A stretch of 55,210 nt of DNA from Lachnospiraceae bacterium. GTDB taxonomy: Bacteria > Bacillota > Clostridia > Lachnospirales > Lachnospiraceae. Both the position numbers and the translations under genes were made by a program. Positions 1 through 8,407 of this stretch are shown here, piece by piece. Under the pieces are notes generated by a model, which saw nothing but the letters and a program-made list of their open reading frames with translations, was not told where the DNA came from and did no database searches. Location: assembly GCA_017525525.1 (NCBI GenBank), contig JAFXSQ010000072.1, forward strand, positions 1 to 55,210, in the 5' to 3' direction. Each line of letters starts with the position of its first letter. The first letter of the stretch is position 1.

Positions 1-190
1 AATATGCGCAGGCGTACCGAGAAGTAAATGTCAGCAAAAGCTGACCGGTACGCCGCGCGCGGGCAGGATACGACTACGTCTTACCTGCCCGATAAAATAT
101 GCGCAGGCGTACCGAGAAGTAAATGTCAGCAAAAGCTGACCGGTACGCCGCGCGCGGGCAGGGTGCGACTACGTCTTGCCTGCCCGATAA
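1..190. repeat. Tandem pair of 95-bp two-hairpin repeat units
   Basis: Positions 1-95 and 96-190 are two nearly identical 95-bp copies. Each begins with a nested hairpin: outer arms GGCGTACCG and CGGTACGCC (11-19 with 46-54) enclose a perfect GTCAGC-AAAA-GCTGAC stem. A second hairpin follows with arms GGGCAGG and CCTGCCC. The copies differ only near the second hairpin (GGATA/TTACC in copy 1, GGGTG/TTGCC in copy 2). The array ends 10 bp before the Shine-Dalgarno of the first gene, so it would be transcribed as its 5' leader. Related GGCAGGAT hairpins occur at 7244, 22339 and 55171. I see no promoter in this stretch. Confidence 0.9.
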
Positions 191-208
191 AAAAAGGAGG
201 TTAATAAC

Positions 209-748
209 ATGAAGGAGAAAAAGAGAAACTTACTTAAGATGCTTGCGGAGGAGCTCCTGCTTTCAGAGGATATAGACAGGGCTGAATTCTTCACTGCGGA
301 GGAGCTTGAGGCTCCGGTGGACATCACGAGGGCAGTCGTAACCGAGCTTGGGGCTGAGCTTATATCGGTTCTTGCCGAGTTTTATTTCATGCCGTTTGAG
401 AATGAGGATATGCTGTACTTTTCAAACGTCATAACCATCACCGATGATATCCGTGATGATGAGAAGGCTGATCTTGCCCTTGCCGTTGCGGGGCTAAACT
501 ATCATCTTCCCTGCGGCTGCTTTGCTTTGAATGATACTGCCGATATGCTTGTTTACCGCTATACGGTTCCGATCCTCGCGGATCAGGATGAGACTGCCAT
601 AAAGAAGATCATGCTCACCTCTGTGGATGCTGCGATCAATACGGCTGACAGCTTCGAGAGTTATCTTATGCTTGTTTTAGAGGGCAATATGACTCCCGAA
701 GAAATGATAAAGATGATAAAGGGCAATGCAAATAACGATGAAGCTTAG
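209..748 (+). CDS. YbjN/secretion-chaperone-like small acidic protein
   Basis: This acidic 179-residue protein has no signal peptide or membrane segment. It starts at ATG 209 behind a strong AAGGAGG. The alternating strands from about residue 65 to 130 (FSNVITITDD, LPCGCFALND, ADMLVYRYTVP) followed by a helix ending near ESYLMLVLEG recall the YbjN/type III secretion chaperone-like fold. That is pattern recognition only. The gene lies 17 bp upstream of the 1006-residue protein and is surely cotranscribed with it. A small acidic protein next to a large protein with hydrophobic helices is the usual layout of a chaperone and its secreted client, so I infer a chaperone role. An unrelated regulatory role remains possible. 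Confidence 0.5.
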   Translation: MKEKKRNLLKMLAEELLLSEDIDRAEFFTAEELEAPVDITRAVVTELGAELISVLAEFYFMPFENEDMLYFSNVITITDDIRDDEKADLALAVAGLNYHLPCGCFALNDTADMLVYRYTVPILADQDETAIKKIMLTSVDAAINTADSFESYLMLVLEGNMTPEEMIKMIKGNANNDEA

Positions 749-765
749 GAAGGGGTGGGAATGAT

Positions 766-3700
766 ATGCCACATGATGAACAGGACACAACAATACAAAA
801 AGCACCCGTAGAGCTTCAGGAAAATGTGCAGGAGCAGAAGGAGGCCGAGAAGGAGCAGGTCAAGGAAAAAAAGATGAGCTCCTATATGAATGTCGGAGAT
901 ACCATGCTGGAGCACATGGACGCGCCTCTGCAAAAGCAGTTAAAGAAGCTGCCGGAGTTAAAGGACCTTAATAGACCGACGAAGAAAATGGTTGTTGCGG
1001 CTCATAAGGATCTGGGCTTAATCGTGTCGCAGTACAGCTGGAAGCACCCGAAACGAGTTAAGAAGGCCAAGGCTAAATTCAAAAAACAGGAGCAGCTTTT
1101 AGCAAAACAGAACAAGACTTATGAGCCGGATGATGAATTCCTTGAGATAGAGATAAACAGGATCATGAACCTTGATCTGACAAAGCTCCTGTACGAGGAG
1201 GACGAGAAGGGAGCGGATGAGGTTCTCCTGAAGCATTGGGACAGGCTTCATCAGACCTTTGCCTACATTGATTCCTGCGCTGAGCATCTGCAGGCCGATA
1301 AGGCGAAAGAGAACCTGACCGATTTTCAGAAGGATGATCTGTGCAGGCAGGAGGCTCACATCAAGGCGCTGGTTGATGTGAGAACCTACTATCAGGTTCA
1401 GGAAGCCCTGATGAAGAACAGATATTATGCTCTTTTGCCGAGAGAAGAGATGAAGAACATCTCGGAGAATAACTTAAGAGTTTACATAGCAAAGCTTTAT
1501 GAGAAGAGACCGGGGGAGAGGAATGTCGAGCTGATAGACTACTATCAGAACCTTCTCAGACTGAAAACTCTCGGCATAACCGACGGCAAGAGCTTAAAGA
1601 AAAAGCAGGACCGCTACTACAGGGAGCTTTCCGGAGCAAAGCTTGAAGACAGGCGCAACGCAAAGGATGAGATGAACAAGATCTACGATGCGTACAAGAA
1701 GCTTCTTGATGTGTGGACCAAGAAGGGTTCACTTTATAACCTTTCCGAAATGTACAAGCGGGAGGATCAGTTCTTCGGAATCCTCGGCAAGGACATAGAG
1801 AAATTCAAGGAAGACAGCGGCTTTACCGAGAAGAGAACCCTTATCAGACGCTACAACGAGTGGAAGGCCAGAAAGGAAAGAGATAAGGATAAGAAGTATA
1901 ACGAAACCATAGGAAACTATGTGGAAAAGAACATGGACGGTGAGTCCGTCCCGTTTGAGAAGAGAGACAATCCGCTTGAAGGCATAACCTTAACTCCTGC
2001 ACAGAAGGACGGAATGCAGAGGATACAGGGACTTCTCTTAAGGCGGGCATGGCAGGAGAGAAACTCCAAGGACTCCTTCGTGTACAGCTTTCTTCAGACT
2101 CCGCCCGAGCAACAGATTGTTGTCTTTTACCTTATCGAAAAGGGCAAGGAGAAGAGCGCCGTACCCGCTGATCTCTACACGGCGATAAATACCTATGAGC
2201 CGAATCTGGACGCTTTTCGCGAGAAGATCAACGCAAAGCTTCTTTCTTTGGATAGCACTCAGTGGAGTAAGATGAGCTTTGCCGTTCAGGCAGTGAAGGA
2301 ATTAAGCAGTGAGATAAAGGACTATGCCGATCTTAAAAATGCGACGCAGAAGGCGGACAATGAACTGATCGCTGTCGAGAAGGATAACAGCGACGCCAAG
2401 CTTCAGGGAAGGAAGACCATAGAGGCCATATCATACCATACCGCAGCATTAAAGCAGATGTACAGCAACTCGGGCTTAGGAGACGATATGCCGCCTGATC
2501 TTGCACAGGATGAAAAGCTCAGGCAGAGAATGTACACCGAGTATGACAGGGTTATGGAGCTTACCGAAAAGCTTGTCAAGATAATCGAGGATAACCCCGA
2601 GCTTGCGGCCGAGATAGAAGCAAGTGATAAAGCGTTTAAAGAATCAAAGTTCGAGGAGAAGAGAGAAAAGGGTTTTTTCGCCAAGACCTTCGGTGTAGGC
2701 AAGACGTACAAGCAGGCTTTCAATATCACAAATACTGTTGACGGTATCGGCTTTGGGGCCATAGGTTTTCTTTCGGGGACCGTTAAGAAGTTCCGAAGCG
2801 AAAACAAGTATTACAACTCATCCTTCAGTTCACTCTCCGAGCTGGCGTCCATAGTCGGCTTTATAGACAATATAGTCGGAGCGTTCGACATGAAGAAGGA
2901 GGAAACCGTCTCGCTGTCGGATAATATAATTAAGTGGACAGGCAAAGCAAACAGCTTGGTGGGAGGAGCCAAGGGACTTGTGTCCGGTGGCTTGAAAATC
3001 TTAAAATACACCCGGGTTGTCGATACAAAATCTAAAACAGTAGTTAAGATGAATACGGGCTTTGATGCGATCAGTCTTATCACAAGCGGAGTATCGGTCG
3101 GTCTCGGGGTTGCAAAGCTCGGAAGTATTGTTGACTCGGGTAAATCCATAAAAGTCGGCAATAAGATGCTGGAGCAAAGAAAAAAGAACAATAATAATTC
3201 AAAGGATGATGAGAAGCTGGCCCGGTTCTTTAAGCATCAGGGCAGGGAAAACAAGAGAATGACAGTATCAGCGGCTTTTGATATCGCTAAGGAAGTAATA
3301 AGCTTTACTACGAGTCTGTCCGGTCTGACAGGCATCCTTGCGCCGGTTGCCGGCATATTGAAGATTGTTAACGGAGCAGCCGGGTTTGCGTTCAATCTGC
3401 TTTACAACAGCAGGAAGAGAAAGGCTAACATCAAGAAGGCTGTGGATGAGTACTTAGGCGTGGACAAGATGATTGAAGGCCTGAAGGAGAGAAAGATAAT
3501 ACTTGACGAAAAGGTCGACGATAAGACCAGAAAGATGGTCAGGGATGAGGCTTTGGGCCGGCTTGGTTATGCGACACATAAGGAGTGCTTTAATGACATA
3601 TGCCGTCAGTTTGCAAAGCTTATCTACGGTAAGATCTTTCTGGGCGAGTCAAAGGATGCGGATGAGTGGAACATGTACAACAGAGCCCTCGGATCTCTTG

Positions 3701-3786
3701 GGTTTGACATGGTAAAGTACAAGAAGGACTTCGGTACCGATCCGAAACCGTCCTTTAATGCGATACTTACAAAGGTCTTAGGCTAA
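766..3786 (+). CDS. Large coiled-coil protein with hydrophobic C-terminal helices (candidate CIS cargo)
   Basis: This 1006-residue protein has no signal peptide. Residues 1-640 are very rich in Lys and Glu and predicted helical. Residues about 640-900 contain several Gly/Ala/Ile-rich hydrophobic stretches (around GIGFGAIGFLSG, ASIVGFIDNIVGAF, VSVGLGVAKLG, GLTGILAPVAGIL), of the kind seen in pore-forming or membrane-inserting proteins. A charged 100-residue tail follows. I recognise no enzyme motif. It starts at ATG 766 behind GGAAGGGGTGGG and follows the chaperone-like gene by 17 bp. Presence beside a contractile injection system, lack of a secretion signal and hydrophobic helices fit an injected effector, but this is inference. 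It could instead be a membrane-associated scaffold. Confidence 0.45.
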   Translation: MPHDEQDTTIQKAPVELQENVQEQKEAEKEQVKEKKMSSYMNVGDTMLEHMDAPLQKQLKKLPELKDLNRPTKKMVVAAHKDLGLIVSQYSWKHPKRVKKAKAKFKKQEQLLAKQNKTYEPDDEFLEIEINRIMNLDLTKLLYEEDEKGADEVLLKHWDRLHQTFAYIDSCAEHLQADKAKENLTDFQKDDLCRQEAHIKALVDVRTYYQVQEALMKNRYYALLPREEMKNISENNLRVYIAKLYEKRPGERNVELIDYYQNLLRLKTLGITDGKSLKKKQDRYYRELSGAKLEDRRNAKDEMNKIYDAYKKLLDVWTKKGSLYNLSEMYKREDQFFGILGKDIEKFKEDSGFTEKRTLIRRYNEWKARKERDKDKKYNETIGNYVEKNMDGESVPFEKRDNPLEGITLTPAQKDGMQRIQGLLLRRAWQERNSKDSFVYSFLQTPPEQQIVVFYLIEKGKEKSAVPADLYTAINTYEPNLDAFREKINAKLLSLDSTQWSKMSFAVQAVKELSSEIKDYADLKNATQKADNELIAVEKDNSDAKLQGRKTIEAISYHTAALKQMYSNSGLGDDMPPDLAQDEKLRQRMYTEYDRVMELTEKLVKIIEDNPELAAEIEASDKAFKESKFEEKREKGFFAKTFGVGKTYKQAFNITNTVDGIGFGAIGFLSGTVKKFRSENKYYNSSFSSLSELASIVGFIDNIVGAFDMKKEETVSLSDNIIKWTGKANSLVGGAKGLVSGGLKILKYTRVVDTKSKTVVKMNTGFDAISLITSGVSVGLGVAKLGSIVDSGKSIKVGNKMLEQRKKNNNNSKDDEKLARFFKHQGRENKRMTVSAAFDIAKEVISFTTSLSGLTGILAPVAGILKIVNGAAGFAFNLLYNSRKRKANIKKAVDEYLGVDKMIEGLKERKIILDEKVDDKTRKMVRDEALGRLGYATHKECFNDICRQFAKLIYGKIFLGESKDADEWNMYNRALGSLGFDMVKYKKDFGTDPKPSFNAILTKVLG

Positions 3787-3801
3787 GGGGGGGGCGCGAT
3801 T

Positions 3802-4620
3802 ATGGAGATTACAAGAATAACAGAGAAAAACGAAGCCGCATTTGAACATGTGTTGAATGACACTTCGCAGAAGGCGTACCCCAATATGGTGAGAATCGGT
3901 GCGGTAGACGATGACAAAAACGGAGTTGCGGCTCTTTCGGCGCTTATTGATGCCGATTTTATTGAGATTACTTCATTGTATGTGCAGCCTAAGTATAGGA
4001 AGCAGGGTTATGGCAAGGCTCTTATTGATACTCTGTGTGAAATGGCAAAAGGCGATTACACAGCAATAACTGCCTATGTGCTGAATGATGACGAAACAGA
4101 GGAATTCCTTGAAGAAATGGGCTTTGATTTGTTTGATTCAACGGAATTCTACTATGTGAGATTAGGCGCGCTGCTTCGCGCGGAGAAGTGCAGAAGAGCT
4201 CTTTTGGACAATGATACGGATGAAATAAAAAACATATCGGAGCTCGATGCTAAAGAACAGAAAATTTTTTCTCTGTTTTTATCCGAGAACGATATGCCTG
4301 TGCAGGGCGGCTATAATCCGGAATGGAGCACGGTAAGATTTGACGGGAATGAGGTTGCGGATCTTGTTCTGGCGGAATGCATGCAGAATGATGTTATGAT
4401 TATATGGCAGAGCTTTGACAGGAAGAATCCCAAAAGGATTGCAGATCATATGACAAAGCTTATAAGCCTGATTGAGTTTCAGGACAATATGGGAAATGAT
4501 ACCAGAATCAGTTTTACGGCGTACAATGAAAAATTCCTGGAAGTCTTAAGCATACTTACCGGCAATCCCGCTCATGTCAGCTTCGGCGGAAGATTCAGGA
4601 AGGGAATTAAGTTATTGTAG
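3802..4620 (+). CDS. GNAT family N-acetyltransferase with extra C-terminal domain
   Basis: The 272-residue product has a complete GNAT acetyl-CoA site at residues about 57-74: the strand ITSLYV is followed by QPKYRKQGYGKAL, matching the Q/RxxGxG/A pyrophosphate-binding loop. The fold ends near residue 125 (EEMGFDLFDSTEFYYVRLG). Residues 150-272 form a second domain similar in layout to the C-terminal halves of the next two gene products. It would transfer an acetyl group to an unknown amine in the cytoplasm. The start at ATG 3802 follows a GGGGGGG-rich Shine-Dalgarno, 15 bp after the previous gene. Of the three linked GNAT-like genes it is the only one with an intact-looking cofactor loop. 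Confidence 0.8.
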   Translation: MEITRITEKNEAAFEHVLNDTSQKAYPNMVRIGAVDDDKNGVAALSALIDADFIEITSLYVQPKYRKQGYGKALIDTLCEMAKGDYTAITAYVLNDDETEEFLEEMGFDLFDSTEFYYVRLGALLRAEKCRRALLDNDTDEIKNISELDAKEQKIFSLFLSENDMPVQGGYNPEWSTVRFDGNEVADLVLAECMQNDVMIIWQSFDRKNPKRIADHMTKLISLIEFQDNMGNDTRISFTAYNEKFLEVLSILTGNPAHVSFGGRFRKGIKLL

Positions 4621-4640
4621 GCGCGGTTATAGGAGGTATT

Positions 4641-5522
4641 ATGTCAGACAGTATACAGAATGAAAACGGTGTGATCATAAAGAAGCTTACGTCTGAAAAT
4701 ATGCATGAGTATGAGAAGCTGATTCCGCCCGATGTAGTGGAGAATTCCGTGGATCGCGAACACCACAAGGGTGTTGCGCTATACAGGGAAGAGGACGGCG
4801 AGCCGCTTTGTATCCTTATGTGCGCGACCACGGGAGCAGGCTGGGACGGCAATGTTAAGGCGCTTGTTATAGAGTGGATCTATGTTGCGGAAGCCGAAGC
4901 ATTTAACATTCTTCTTGATAAGGTCAGAGAGGAGGCCGCTAAGGAGGATGTTGTCAGGCTGAGAGTGGAAATCCCTAAAGATGATACCGTGAAGAAACAG
5001 ATGCTTCTTGATAACGGCTTTGAGATGCACAGCAGGGAAAGCCTTATCTTAGAGACGAGTGTAAATGAGATTGCGAAGATTAAGCAGTTTCAAGGAAATA
5101 TCAAGGGTGATGTGGTGCCCATAGATGAGCTTTTTACAAGAGAATTCAGAAGAGCTTTGACCAACTTCATCTTCCACGGAGCAAGAGGACTGCTCGAGGA
5201 TGCGGAAACCTTGCCTATGACCTGGTTTGATCCGGAGCTTTCCTGCTGTTTCAGGACGGGAGAGAAGATAACGGGCATGTTCCTGGTCAAGAGGACAGTA
5301 AGCGGAATACTGATACCGGTTTTGATGTTTGCTTTTGAACCGGATGCCGGGGTAAAGCTGATGATGCTGCTAAGGTATTTTGTGCAGACGGCGGAGGATA
5401 TCATGCCGGGGGATACAAGGGTATTGTTATGCCGGTTTAACGAGAATGTCAGAGCGCTTACGGATAAGCTCCTGCCGGGCAAAAAAGGGGCAGATGTACT
5501 TTATTTTGAAAGAGATGTATAA
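4641..5522 (+). CDS. GNAT-like protein, degenerate cofactor loop (paralogue 1)
   Basis: This 293-residue protein begins with the same opening as its neighbours (IIKKLTSENMHEYEKLI). It has the strand and helix order of a GNAT domain to about residue 145, ending in LLDNGFEMHSRESLILE. The RxxGxG/A acetyl-CoA loop is not visible where expected (VIEWIYVAEAEAFNILLDKV), so catalysis is doubtful. The C-terminal half (FTREFRRALTNFIFH, then LPMTWFDPELSCCF, then FAFEPDAGVKL) is shared almost block by block with the product at 5642. It starts at ATG 4641 behind ATAGGAGG, 20 bp after the first GNAT gene. It may be a binding or regulatory GNAT relative; the substrate is unknown. Confidence 0.65.
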   Translation: MSDSIQNENGVIIKKLTSENMHEYEKLIPPDVVENSVDREHHKGVALYREEDGEPLCILMCATTGAGWDGNVKALVIEWIYVAEAEAFNILLDKVREEAAKEDVVRLRVEIPKDDTVKKQMLLDNGFEMHSRESLILETSVNEIAKIKQFQGNIKGDVVPIDELFTREFRRALTNFIFHGARGLLEDAETLPMTWFDPELSCCFRTGEKITGMFLVKRTVSGILIPVLMFAFEPDAGVKLMMLLRYFVQTAEDIMPGDTRVLLCRFNENVRALTDKLLPGKKGADVLYFERDV

Positions 5523-5641
5523 AACCGGTTACGGAGGGTGCATCAGGTACTTCGGTCCCGCATATTAGATTTTTTTCTTGTTTTTTTAAAGGATAGAGGT
5601 TAAAATGAACAAGTTAATTATTTCTATCTATGGAGCGCACT

Positions 5642-6496
5642 ATGGAGATTAGAAAGATCACTGATGACAATATAGATGAATATGAGGACTTTATCGATGA
5701 GGATATCGCTCAGAGTATAGGTCGTGAGTTCTACAGGAGTATAGCCATTCACGATGACGGTGAGGAGGAACCGGTAGCTGCCGTTGTCTGGGAGTTAAAG
5801 GACTTTGAGGAGGACCGGGACACAGAGGCTGAAATCGAGTGGCTTTACATCAAGGACCCGAAAGCCGGCGATATGCTTATGGAGGAATATAAGAACGAAA
5901 TCATGGATGACGAGGTGAAACGGAGCTTTTTTGAGTTTGAGTCGATGGACAAGAATTCCTCGGCCGTTATAAAAAAGTCCGGTTTTACCGCAGAGAAGGC
6001 TGAGAGCCGTGACATAGTCGTGACGGTGGAGGATCTGAACAATCTTTCTCTGGTCAAGAAGAAAACTCCGCCTTATATTACCAGCATAAACGACCTGATG
6101 GTTCGTCAGTTCAGAAAAGGCATTACCAACTGTCTCTTTCATAGCAGGAAGGGTATCCTTGAGGATTTGGCGTTTCTTCCGATGAGTTGGTATGATTCGG
6201 ATGTCTCATGCTGTGTTCAGACAGATGAGAAGGTGAACGGCTTTCTTTTGGTTCACAGAAAGGCTTCGGGGGCGCTTGTGGTCGATTTGTTGTTTGCCTT
6301 AGAGCCTGATGCGAAGATTAATCTTCTCAACATGATACGATATTCCATAAATGCAGCTTATGATAAATTCCCACCCGAAACAGAAGTCATATTGCGAAAG
6401 CATAACGGTATGACGGAAGCACTTATACATAAGCTCTTCCCGAATAAGAAGGGTGCTGAAGTGATAAAGGGCGAGAAAAAAGAGGAGTACGAGTAA
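5642..6496 (+). CDS. GNAT-like protein, degenerate cofactor loop (paralogue 2)
   Basis: I place the start at ATG 5642 (MEIRKITDDN), which aligns with the openings of the two preceding proteins and has GGAG 6-9 bases upstream. The in-frame ATG at 5630 would add four residues. The 284-residue product matches the one at 4641 along its length: FVRQF-type segment VRQFRKGITNCLFH, then LPMSWYDSDVSCCV, then FALEPDAKINL. As in that protein, the GNAT acetyl-CoA loop is replaced by acidic sequence (IEWLYIKDPKAGDMLMEEY). This is a recent-looking tandem duplication whose members are probably non-catalytic. A 119-bp gap upstream breaks the tight spacing of the operon. Confidence 0.65.
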   Translation: MEIRKITDDNIDEYEDFIDEDIAQSIGREFYRSIAIHDDGEEEPVAAVVWELKDFEEDRDTEAEIEWLYIKDPKAGDMLMEEYKNEIMDDEVKRSFFEFESMDKNSSAVIKKSGFTAEKAESRDIVVTVEDLNNLSLVKKKTPPYITSINDLMVRQFRKGITNCLFHSRKGILEDLAFLPMSWYDSDVSCCVQTDEKVNGFLLVHRKASGALVVDLLFALEPDAKINLLNMIRYSINAAYDKFPPETEVILRKHNGMTEALIHKLFPNKKGAEVIKGEKKEEYE

Positions 6497-6502
6497 AGAG
6501 AT

Positions 6503-7210
6503 ATGGAGCTTTCACACAGAAATTATGCCAGCCTGTTTTTGAACGGCGCAGCTATATTCATATTATTGGGTATGATAGCCAATACAACTATCTACAGGAA
6601 GAGAGGAAGGAAGGACGATAAGCTCTTCTTTTTCATGATGCTTGCAGATATAGCGGTTGCCTTATGTGACAGTGTCGTCGCTTTGGCGAACGGACGTGAC
6701 TTTACGGGCGCAAAGGCATTGAATTTAGCGGGTTACACCGGTATATACTTGGCTGAGTCGGTAGTGGCGTATCTTATGCCGCTTTATCTTATCTACAGAT
6801 ATACGAGAAAAGAAGAACTGTATCGCAGGGCGGCCTGCATCTCGATTATCCCTGCGGGAATCGTGTTTGCGGCTTATCTGATCGGGCTTCCATTCAAGCT
6901 TTTCCTATATGTCGATGACGACAATCAATATCAATACGGAAAGTATTACCTTATTCCGCTTTCCGTTTTGCTTGCTTATATGCTTGCGGGCTTTATCATT
7001 CCGATTGTAATAAAGGTTAAATCCGGCAGGCTTAAGCATATGCATATTTGGCTTTATCTGCTACCCGTAGCGGGGTTTGCCGTGCCGTATGTATTTAAGC
7101 TTGCGGCAAATGCATCGGTGGTCTATGCGGTTATCTTTGCATATCTGCATATGAGCGCAATGAATGAGGAATTTTTTGACGACAGATATGGCAGGGAGGC
7201 ACGATTATGA
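6503..7210 (+). CDS. Seven-TM membrane protein, sensor module without output domain
   Basis: The 235-residue protein consists of seven predicted membrane helices (starting near residues 11, 41, 77, 107, 147, 178 and 203) and a 16-residue tail that ends soon after HMSAMNEEFFDDRYG. The same junction in the next gene (HFSLMNERCYRDEETGFYN) leads into a GGDEF-like domain. This product therefore looks like the same sensor module with its output domain missing. The start at ATG 6503 is six bases after the previous stop, with AAAGAG upstream. Its ligand is unknown. It may pair with, or compete with, its neighbour. Confidence 0.7.
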   Translation: MELSHRNYASLFLNGAAIFILLGMIANTTIYRKRGRKDDKLFFFMMLADIAVALCDSVVALANGRDFTGAKALNLAGYTGIYLAESVVAYLMPLYLIYRYTRKEELYRRAACISIIPAGIVFAAYLIGLPFKLFLYVDDDNQYQYGKYYLIPLSVLLAYMLAGFIIPIVIKVKSGRLKHMHIWLYLLPVAGFAVPYVFKLAANASVVYAVIFAYLHMSAMNEEFFDDRYGREARL

Positions 7211-7296
7211 CGAAGTCAGAATTTGCATCGTGCCGACCGTTTGGGCAGGATTACGAAGTAATCATGCCATTACCTATTAAGGAGGCACGATTATGA
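7195..7296. repeat. Hairpin element bracketed by a 16-bp direct repeat
   Basis: A 16-bp sequence (GGAGGCACGATTATGA) occurs at 7195-7210, covering the stop codon of the upstream gene, and again at 7281-7296, where it supplies the Shine-Dalgarno and ATG of the downstream gene. The 70 bp between hold two hairpins: arms GGCACGAT/ATCGTGCC at 7198-7234 and arms GGCAGGATTAC/GTAATCATGCC at 7244-7268. The first has a close relative at 55078-55115 and the second at 22339 and 55171. The layout suggests an element inserted at, or duplicated from, a former ATGA stop-start overlap. Confidence 0.8.
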
Positions 7297-8324
7297 GCTT
7301 TCACGGTGAGGTAATAACAACTCTATACGTCGAGGGCACGGCTCTTGCGCTTGTCATCGGTCTTATGGTCAATACTGCGGGAACCAGGAGAAAGGACGGA
7401 GTAAGAGATAAGATATTCAAGCTTCTGATTATCCATGCGTTGTTTTTGAGCGTAACCGACGCCTTAAGCTTTGGTTTCAGGTATCAGAGCTTTGACGGCG
7501 CAACGATTATCACACGGGTTTCCAGAAACTTAAACGAGGTTTTAGTGCTCGGGTTTTTATTTCACTGGATGATTTTCGTAGATTATCTTCTTTACGGAAG
7601 CAGGGACCATCTGGAAAGAAAGTACCGTCCCACAACTATTCCTATAATTGTATGTGTAGTGGCACTTTTTGTTAATACATTTACCAACTTCCTGTTTGAG
7701 TTTGACGATAACCAGATATTTATTGCAAAGCCTGCTTATTGGGTTATAGTTGCGATAGAGTATCTGTATATGCTTGATACGGTGGTGCTGCTGTTAAAGT
7801 TCTATGCAAAGTCCTCGGGGCCGAGATTTATAAGGGTGCTGCCTTTTATCGTTCCCTTTGTTGCAGGTTCTGTAATCAGCAGATTATCACCTTACGAGGT
7901 TCGTTCTCTCGGAATGGCGGTCGGTCTTGTGCTGCTTCATTTCTCTTTGATGAATGAGCGCTGCTACAGGGATGAGGAGACAGGCTTCTATAATGTAGCT
8001 TTTCTTAAATATATTGCGGGTTTTGCGGCGGAACACGATTCTGAAGGCGGTTGCTCCATAATCTTTGACGGAGCCGAAAAAGAGGAGGAGCTTGGAGCCA
8101 TAATCAGGGATGAGCTGCCGGGCAAATGTGCCGTGGTGAATATGGGACACGGCAGATTCATGGTGCTTGCACAGACTCAGAGTAAAACCGCAATCAATCT
8201 TTTCATAAACGCCGTTAAGGAAGCGGCTCATGAGGAGAATATGGAGATAAGCGCAGATTACTCCATAAGAGATGCTTCGAACTCCGGAGAGACGTTTATT
8301 AAAGGCATAATCGAGAAAATATAA
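7293..8324 (+). CDS. Seven-TM sensor with truncated, degenerate GGDEF domain
   Basis: The 343-residue product has seven membrane helices in residues 1-225, like its upstream neighbour. Residues 230-343 begin with DEETGFYNVAFLKYI, which corresponds to the D-x-LTGLxNR start of GGDEF domains. The region then covers only about 110 residues instead of the usual 160, and I find no GG(D/E)EF signature; the equivalent stretch reads NMGHGRFMVLAQ. It should therefore not make cyclic di-GMP. At most it is a binding or dimerisation remnant. The start at ATG 7293 has AAGGAGG upstream, within the 16-bp repeat. It may be a signal-input protein for the locus. Confidence 0.7.
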   Translation: MSFHGEVITTLYVEGTALALVIGLMVNTAGTRRKDGVRDKIFKLLIIHALFLSVTDALSFGFRYQSFDGATIITRVSRNLNEVLVLGFLFHWMIFVDYLLYGSRDHLERKYRPTTIPIIVCVVALFVNTFTNFLFEFDDNQIFIAKPAYWVIVAIEYLYMLDTVVLLLKFYAKSSGPRFIRVLPFIVPFVAGSVISRLSPYEVRSLGMAVGLVLLHFSLMNERCYRDEETGFYNVAFLKYIAGFAAEHDSEGGCSIIFDGAEKEEELGAIIRDELPGKCAVVNMGHGRFMVLAQTQSKTAINLFINAVKEAAHEENMEISADYSIRDASNSGETFIKGIIEKI

Positions 8325-8407
8325 TCAAAAAAATATAATCGATAATAAATAATCGAAGAAGAATATTCTGTGTTGAATATTTAATTCCGAAAGGAACTGA
8401 AAACGAA

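Noticed and set aside
5604-5651. 15-codon leader peptide before the second GNAT paralogue
   Set aside because: ATG 5604 has AGAGG upstream and ends at TAG 5649-5651, overlapping the gene start. It could be a coupling leader, but there is no stalling motif or alternative hairpin to support it.
7980-8324. Active diguanylate cyclase
   Set aside because: The domain is short and lacks the GG(D/E)EF signature.
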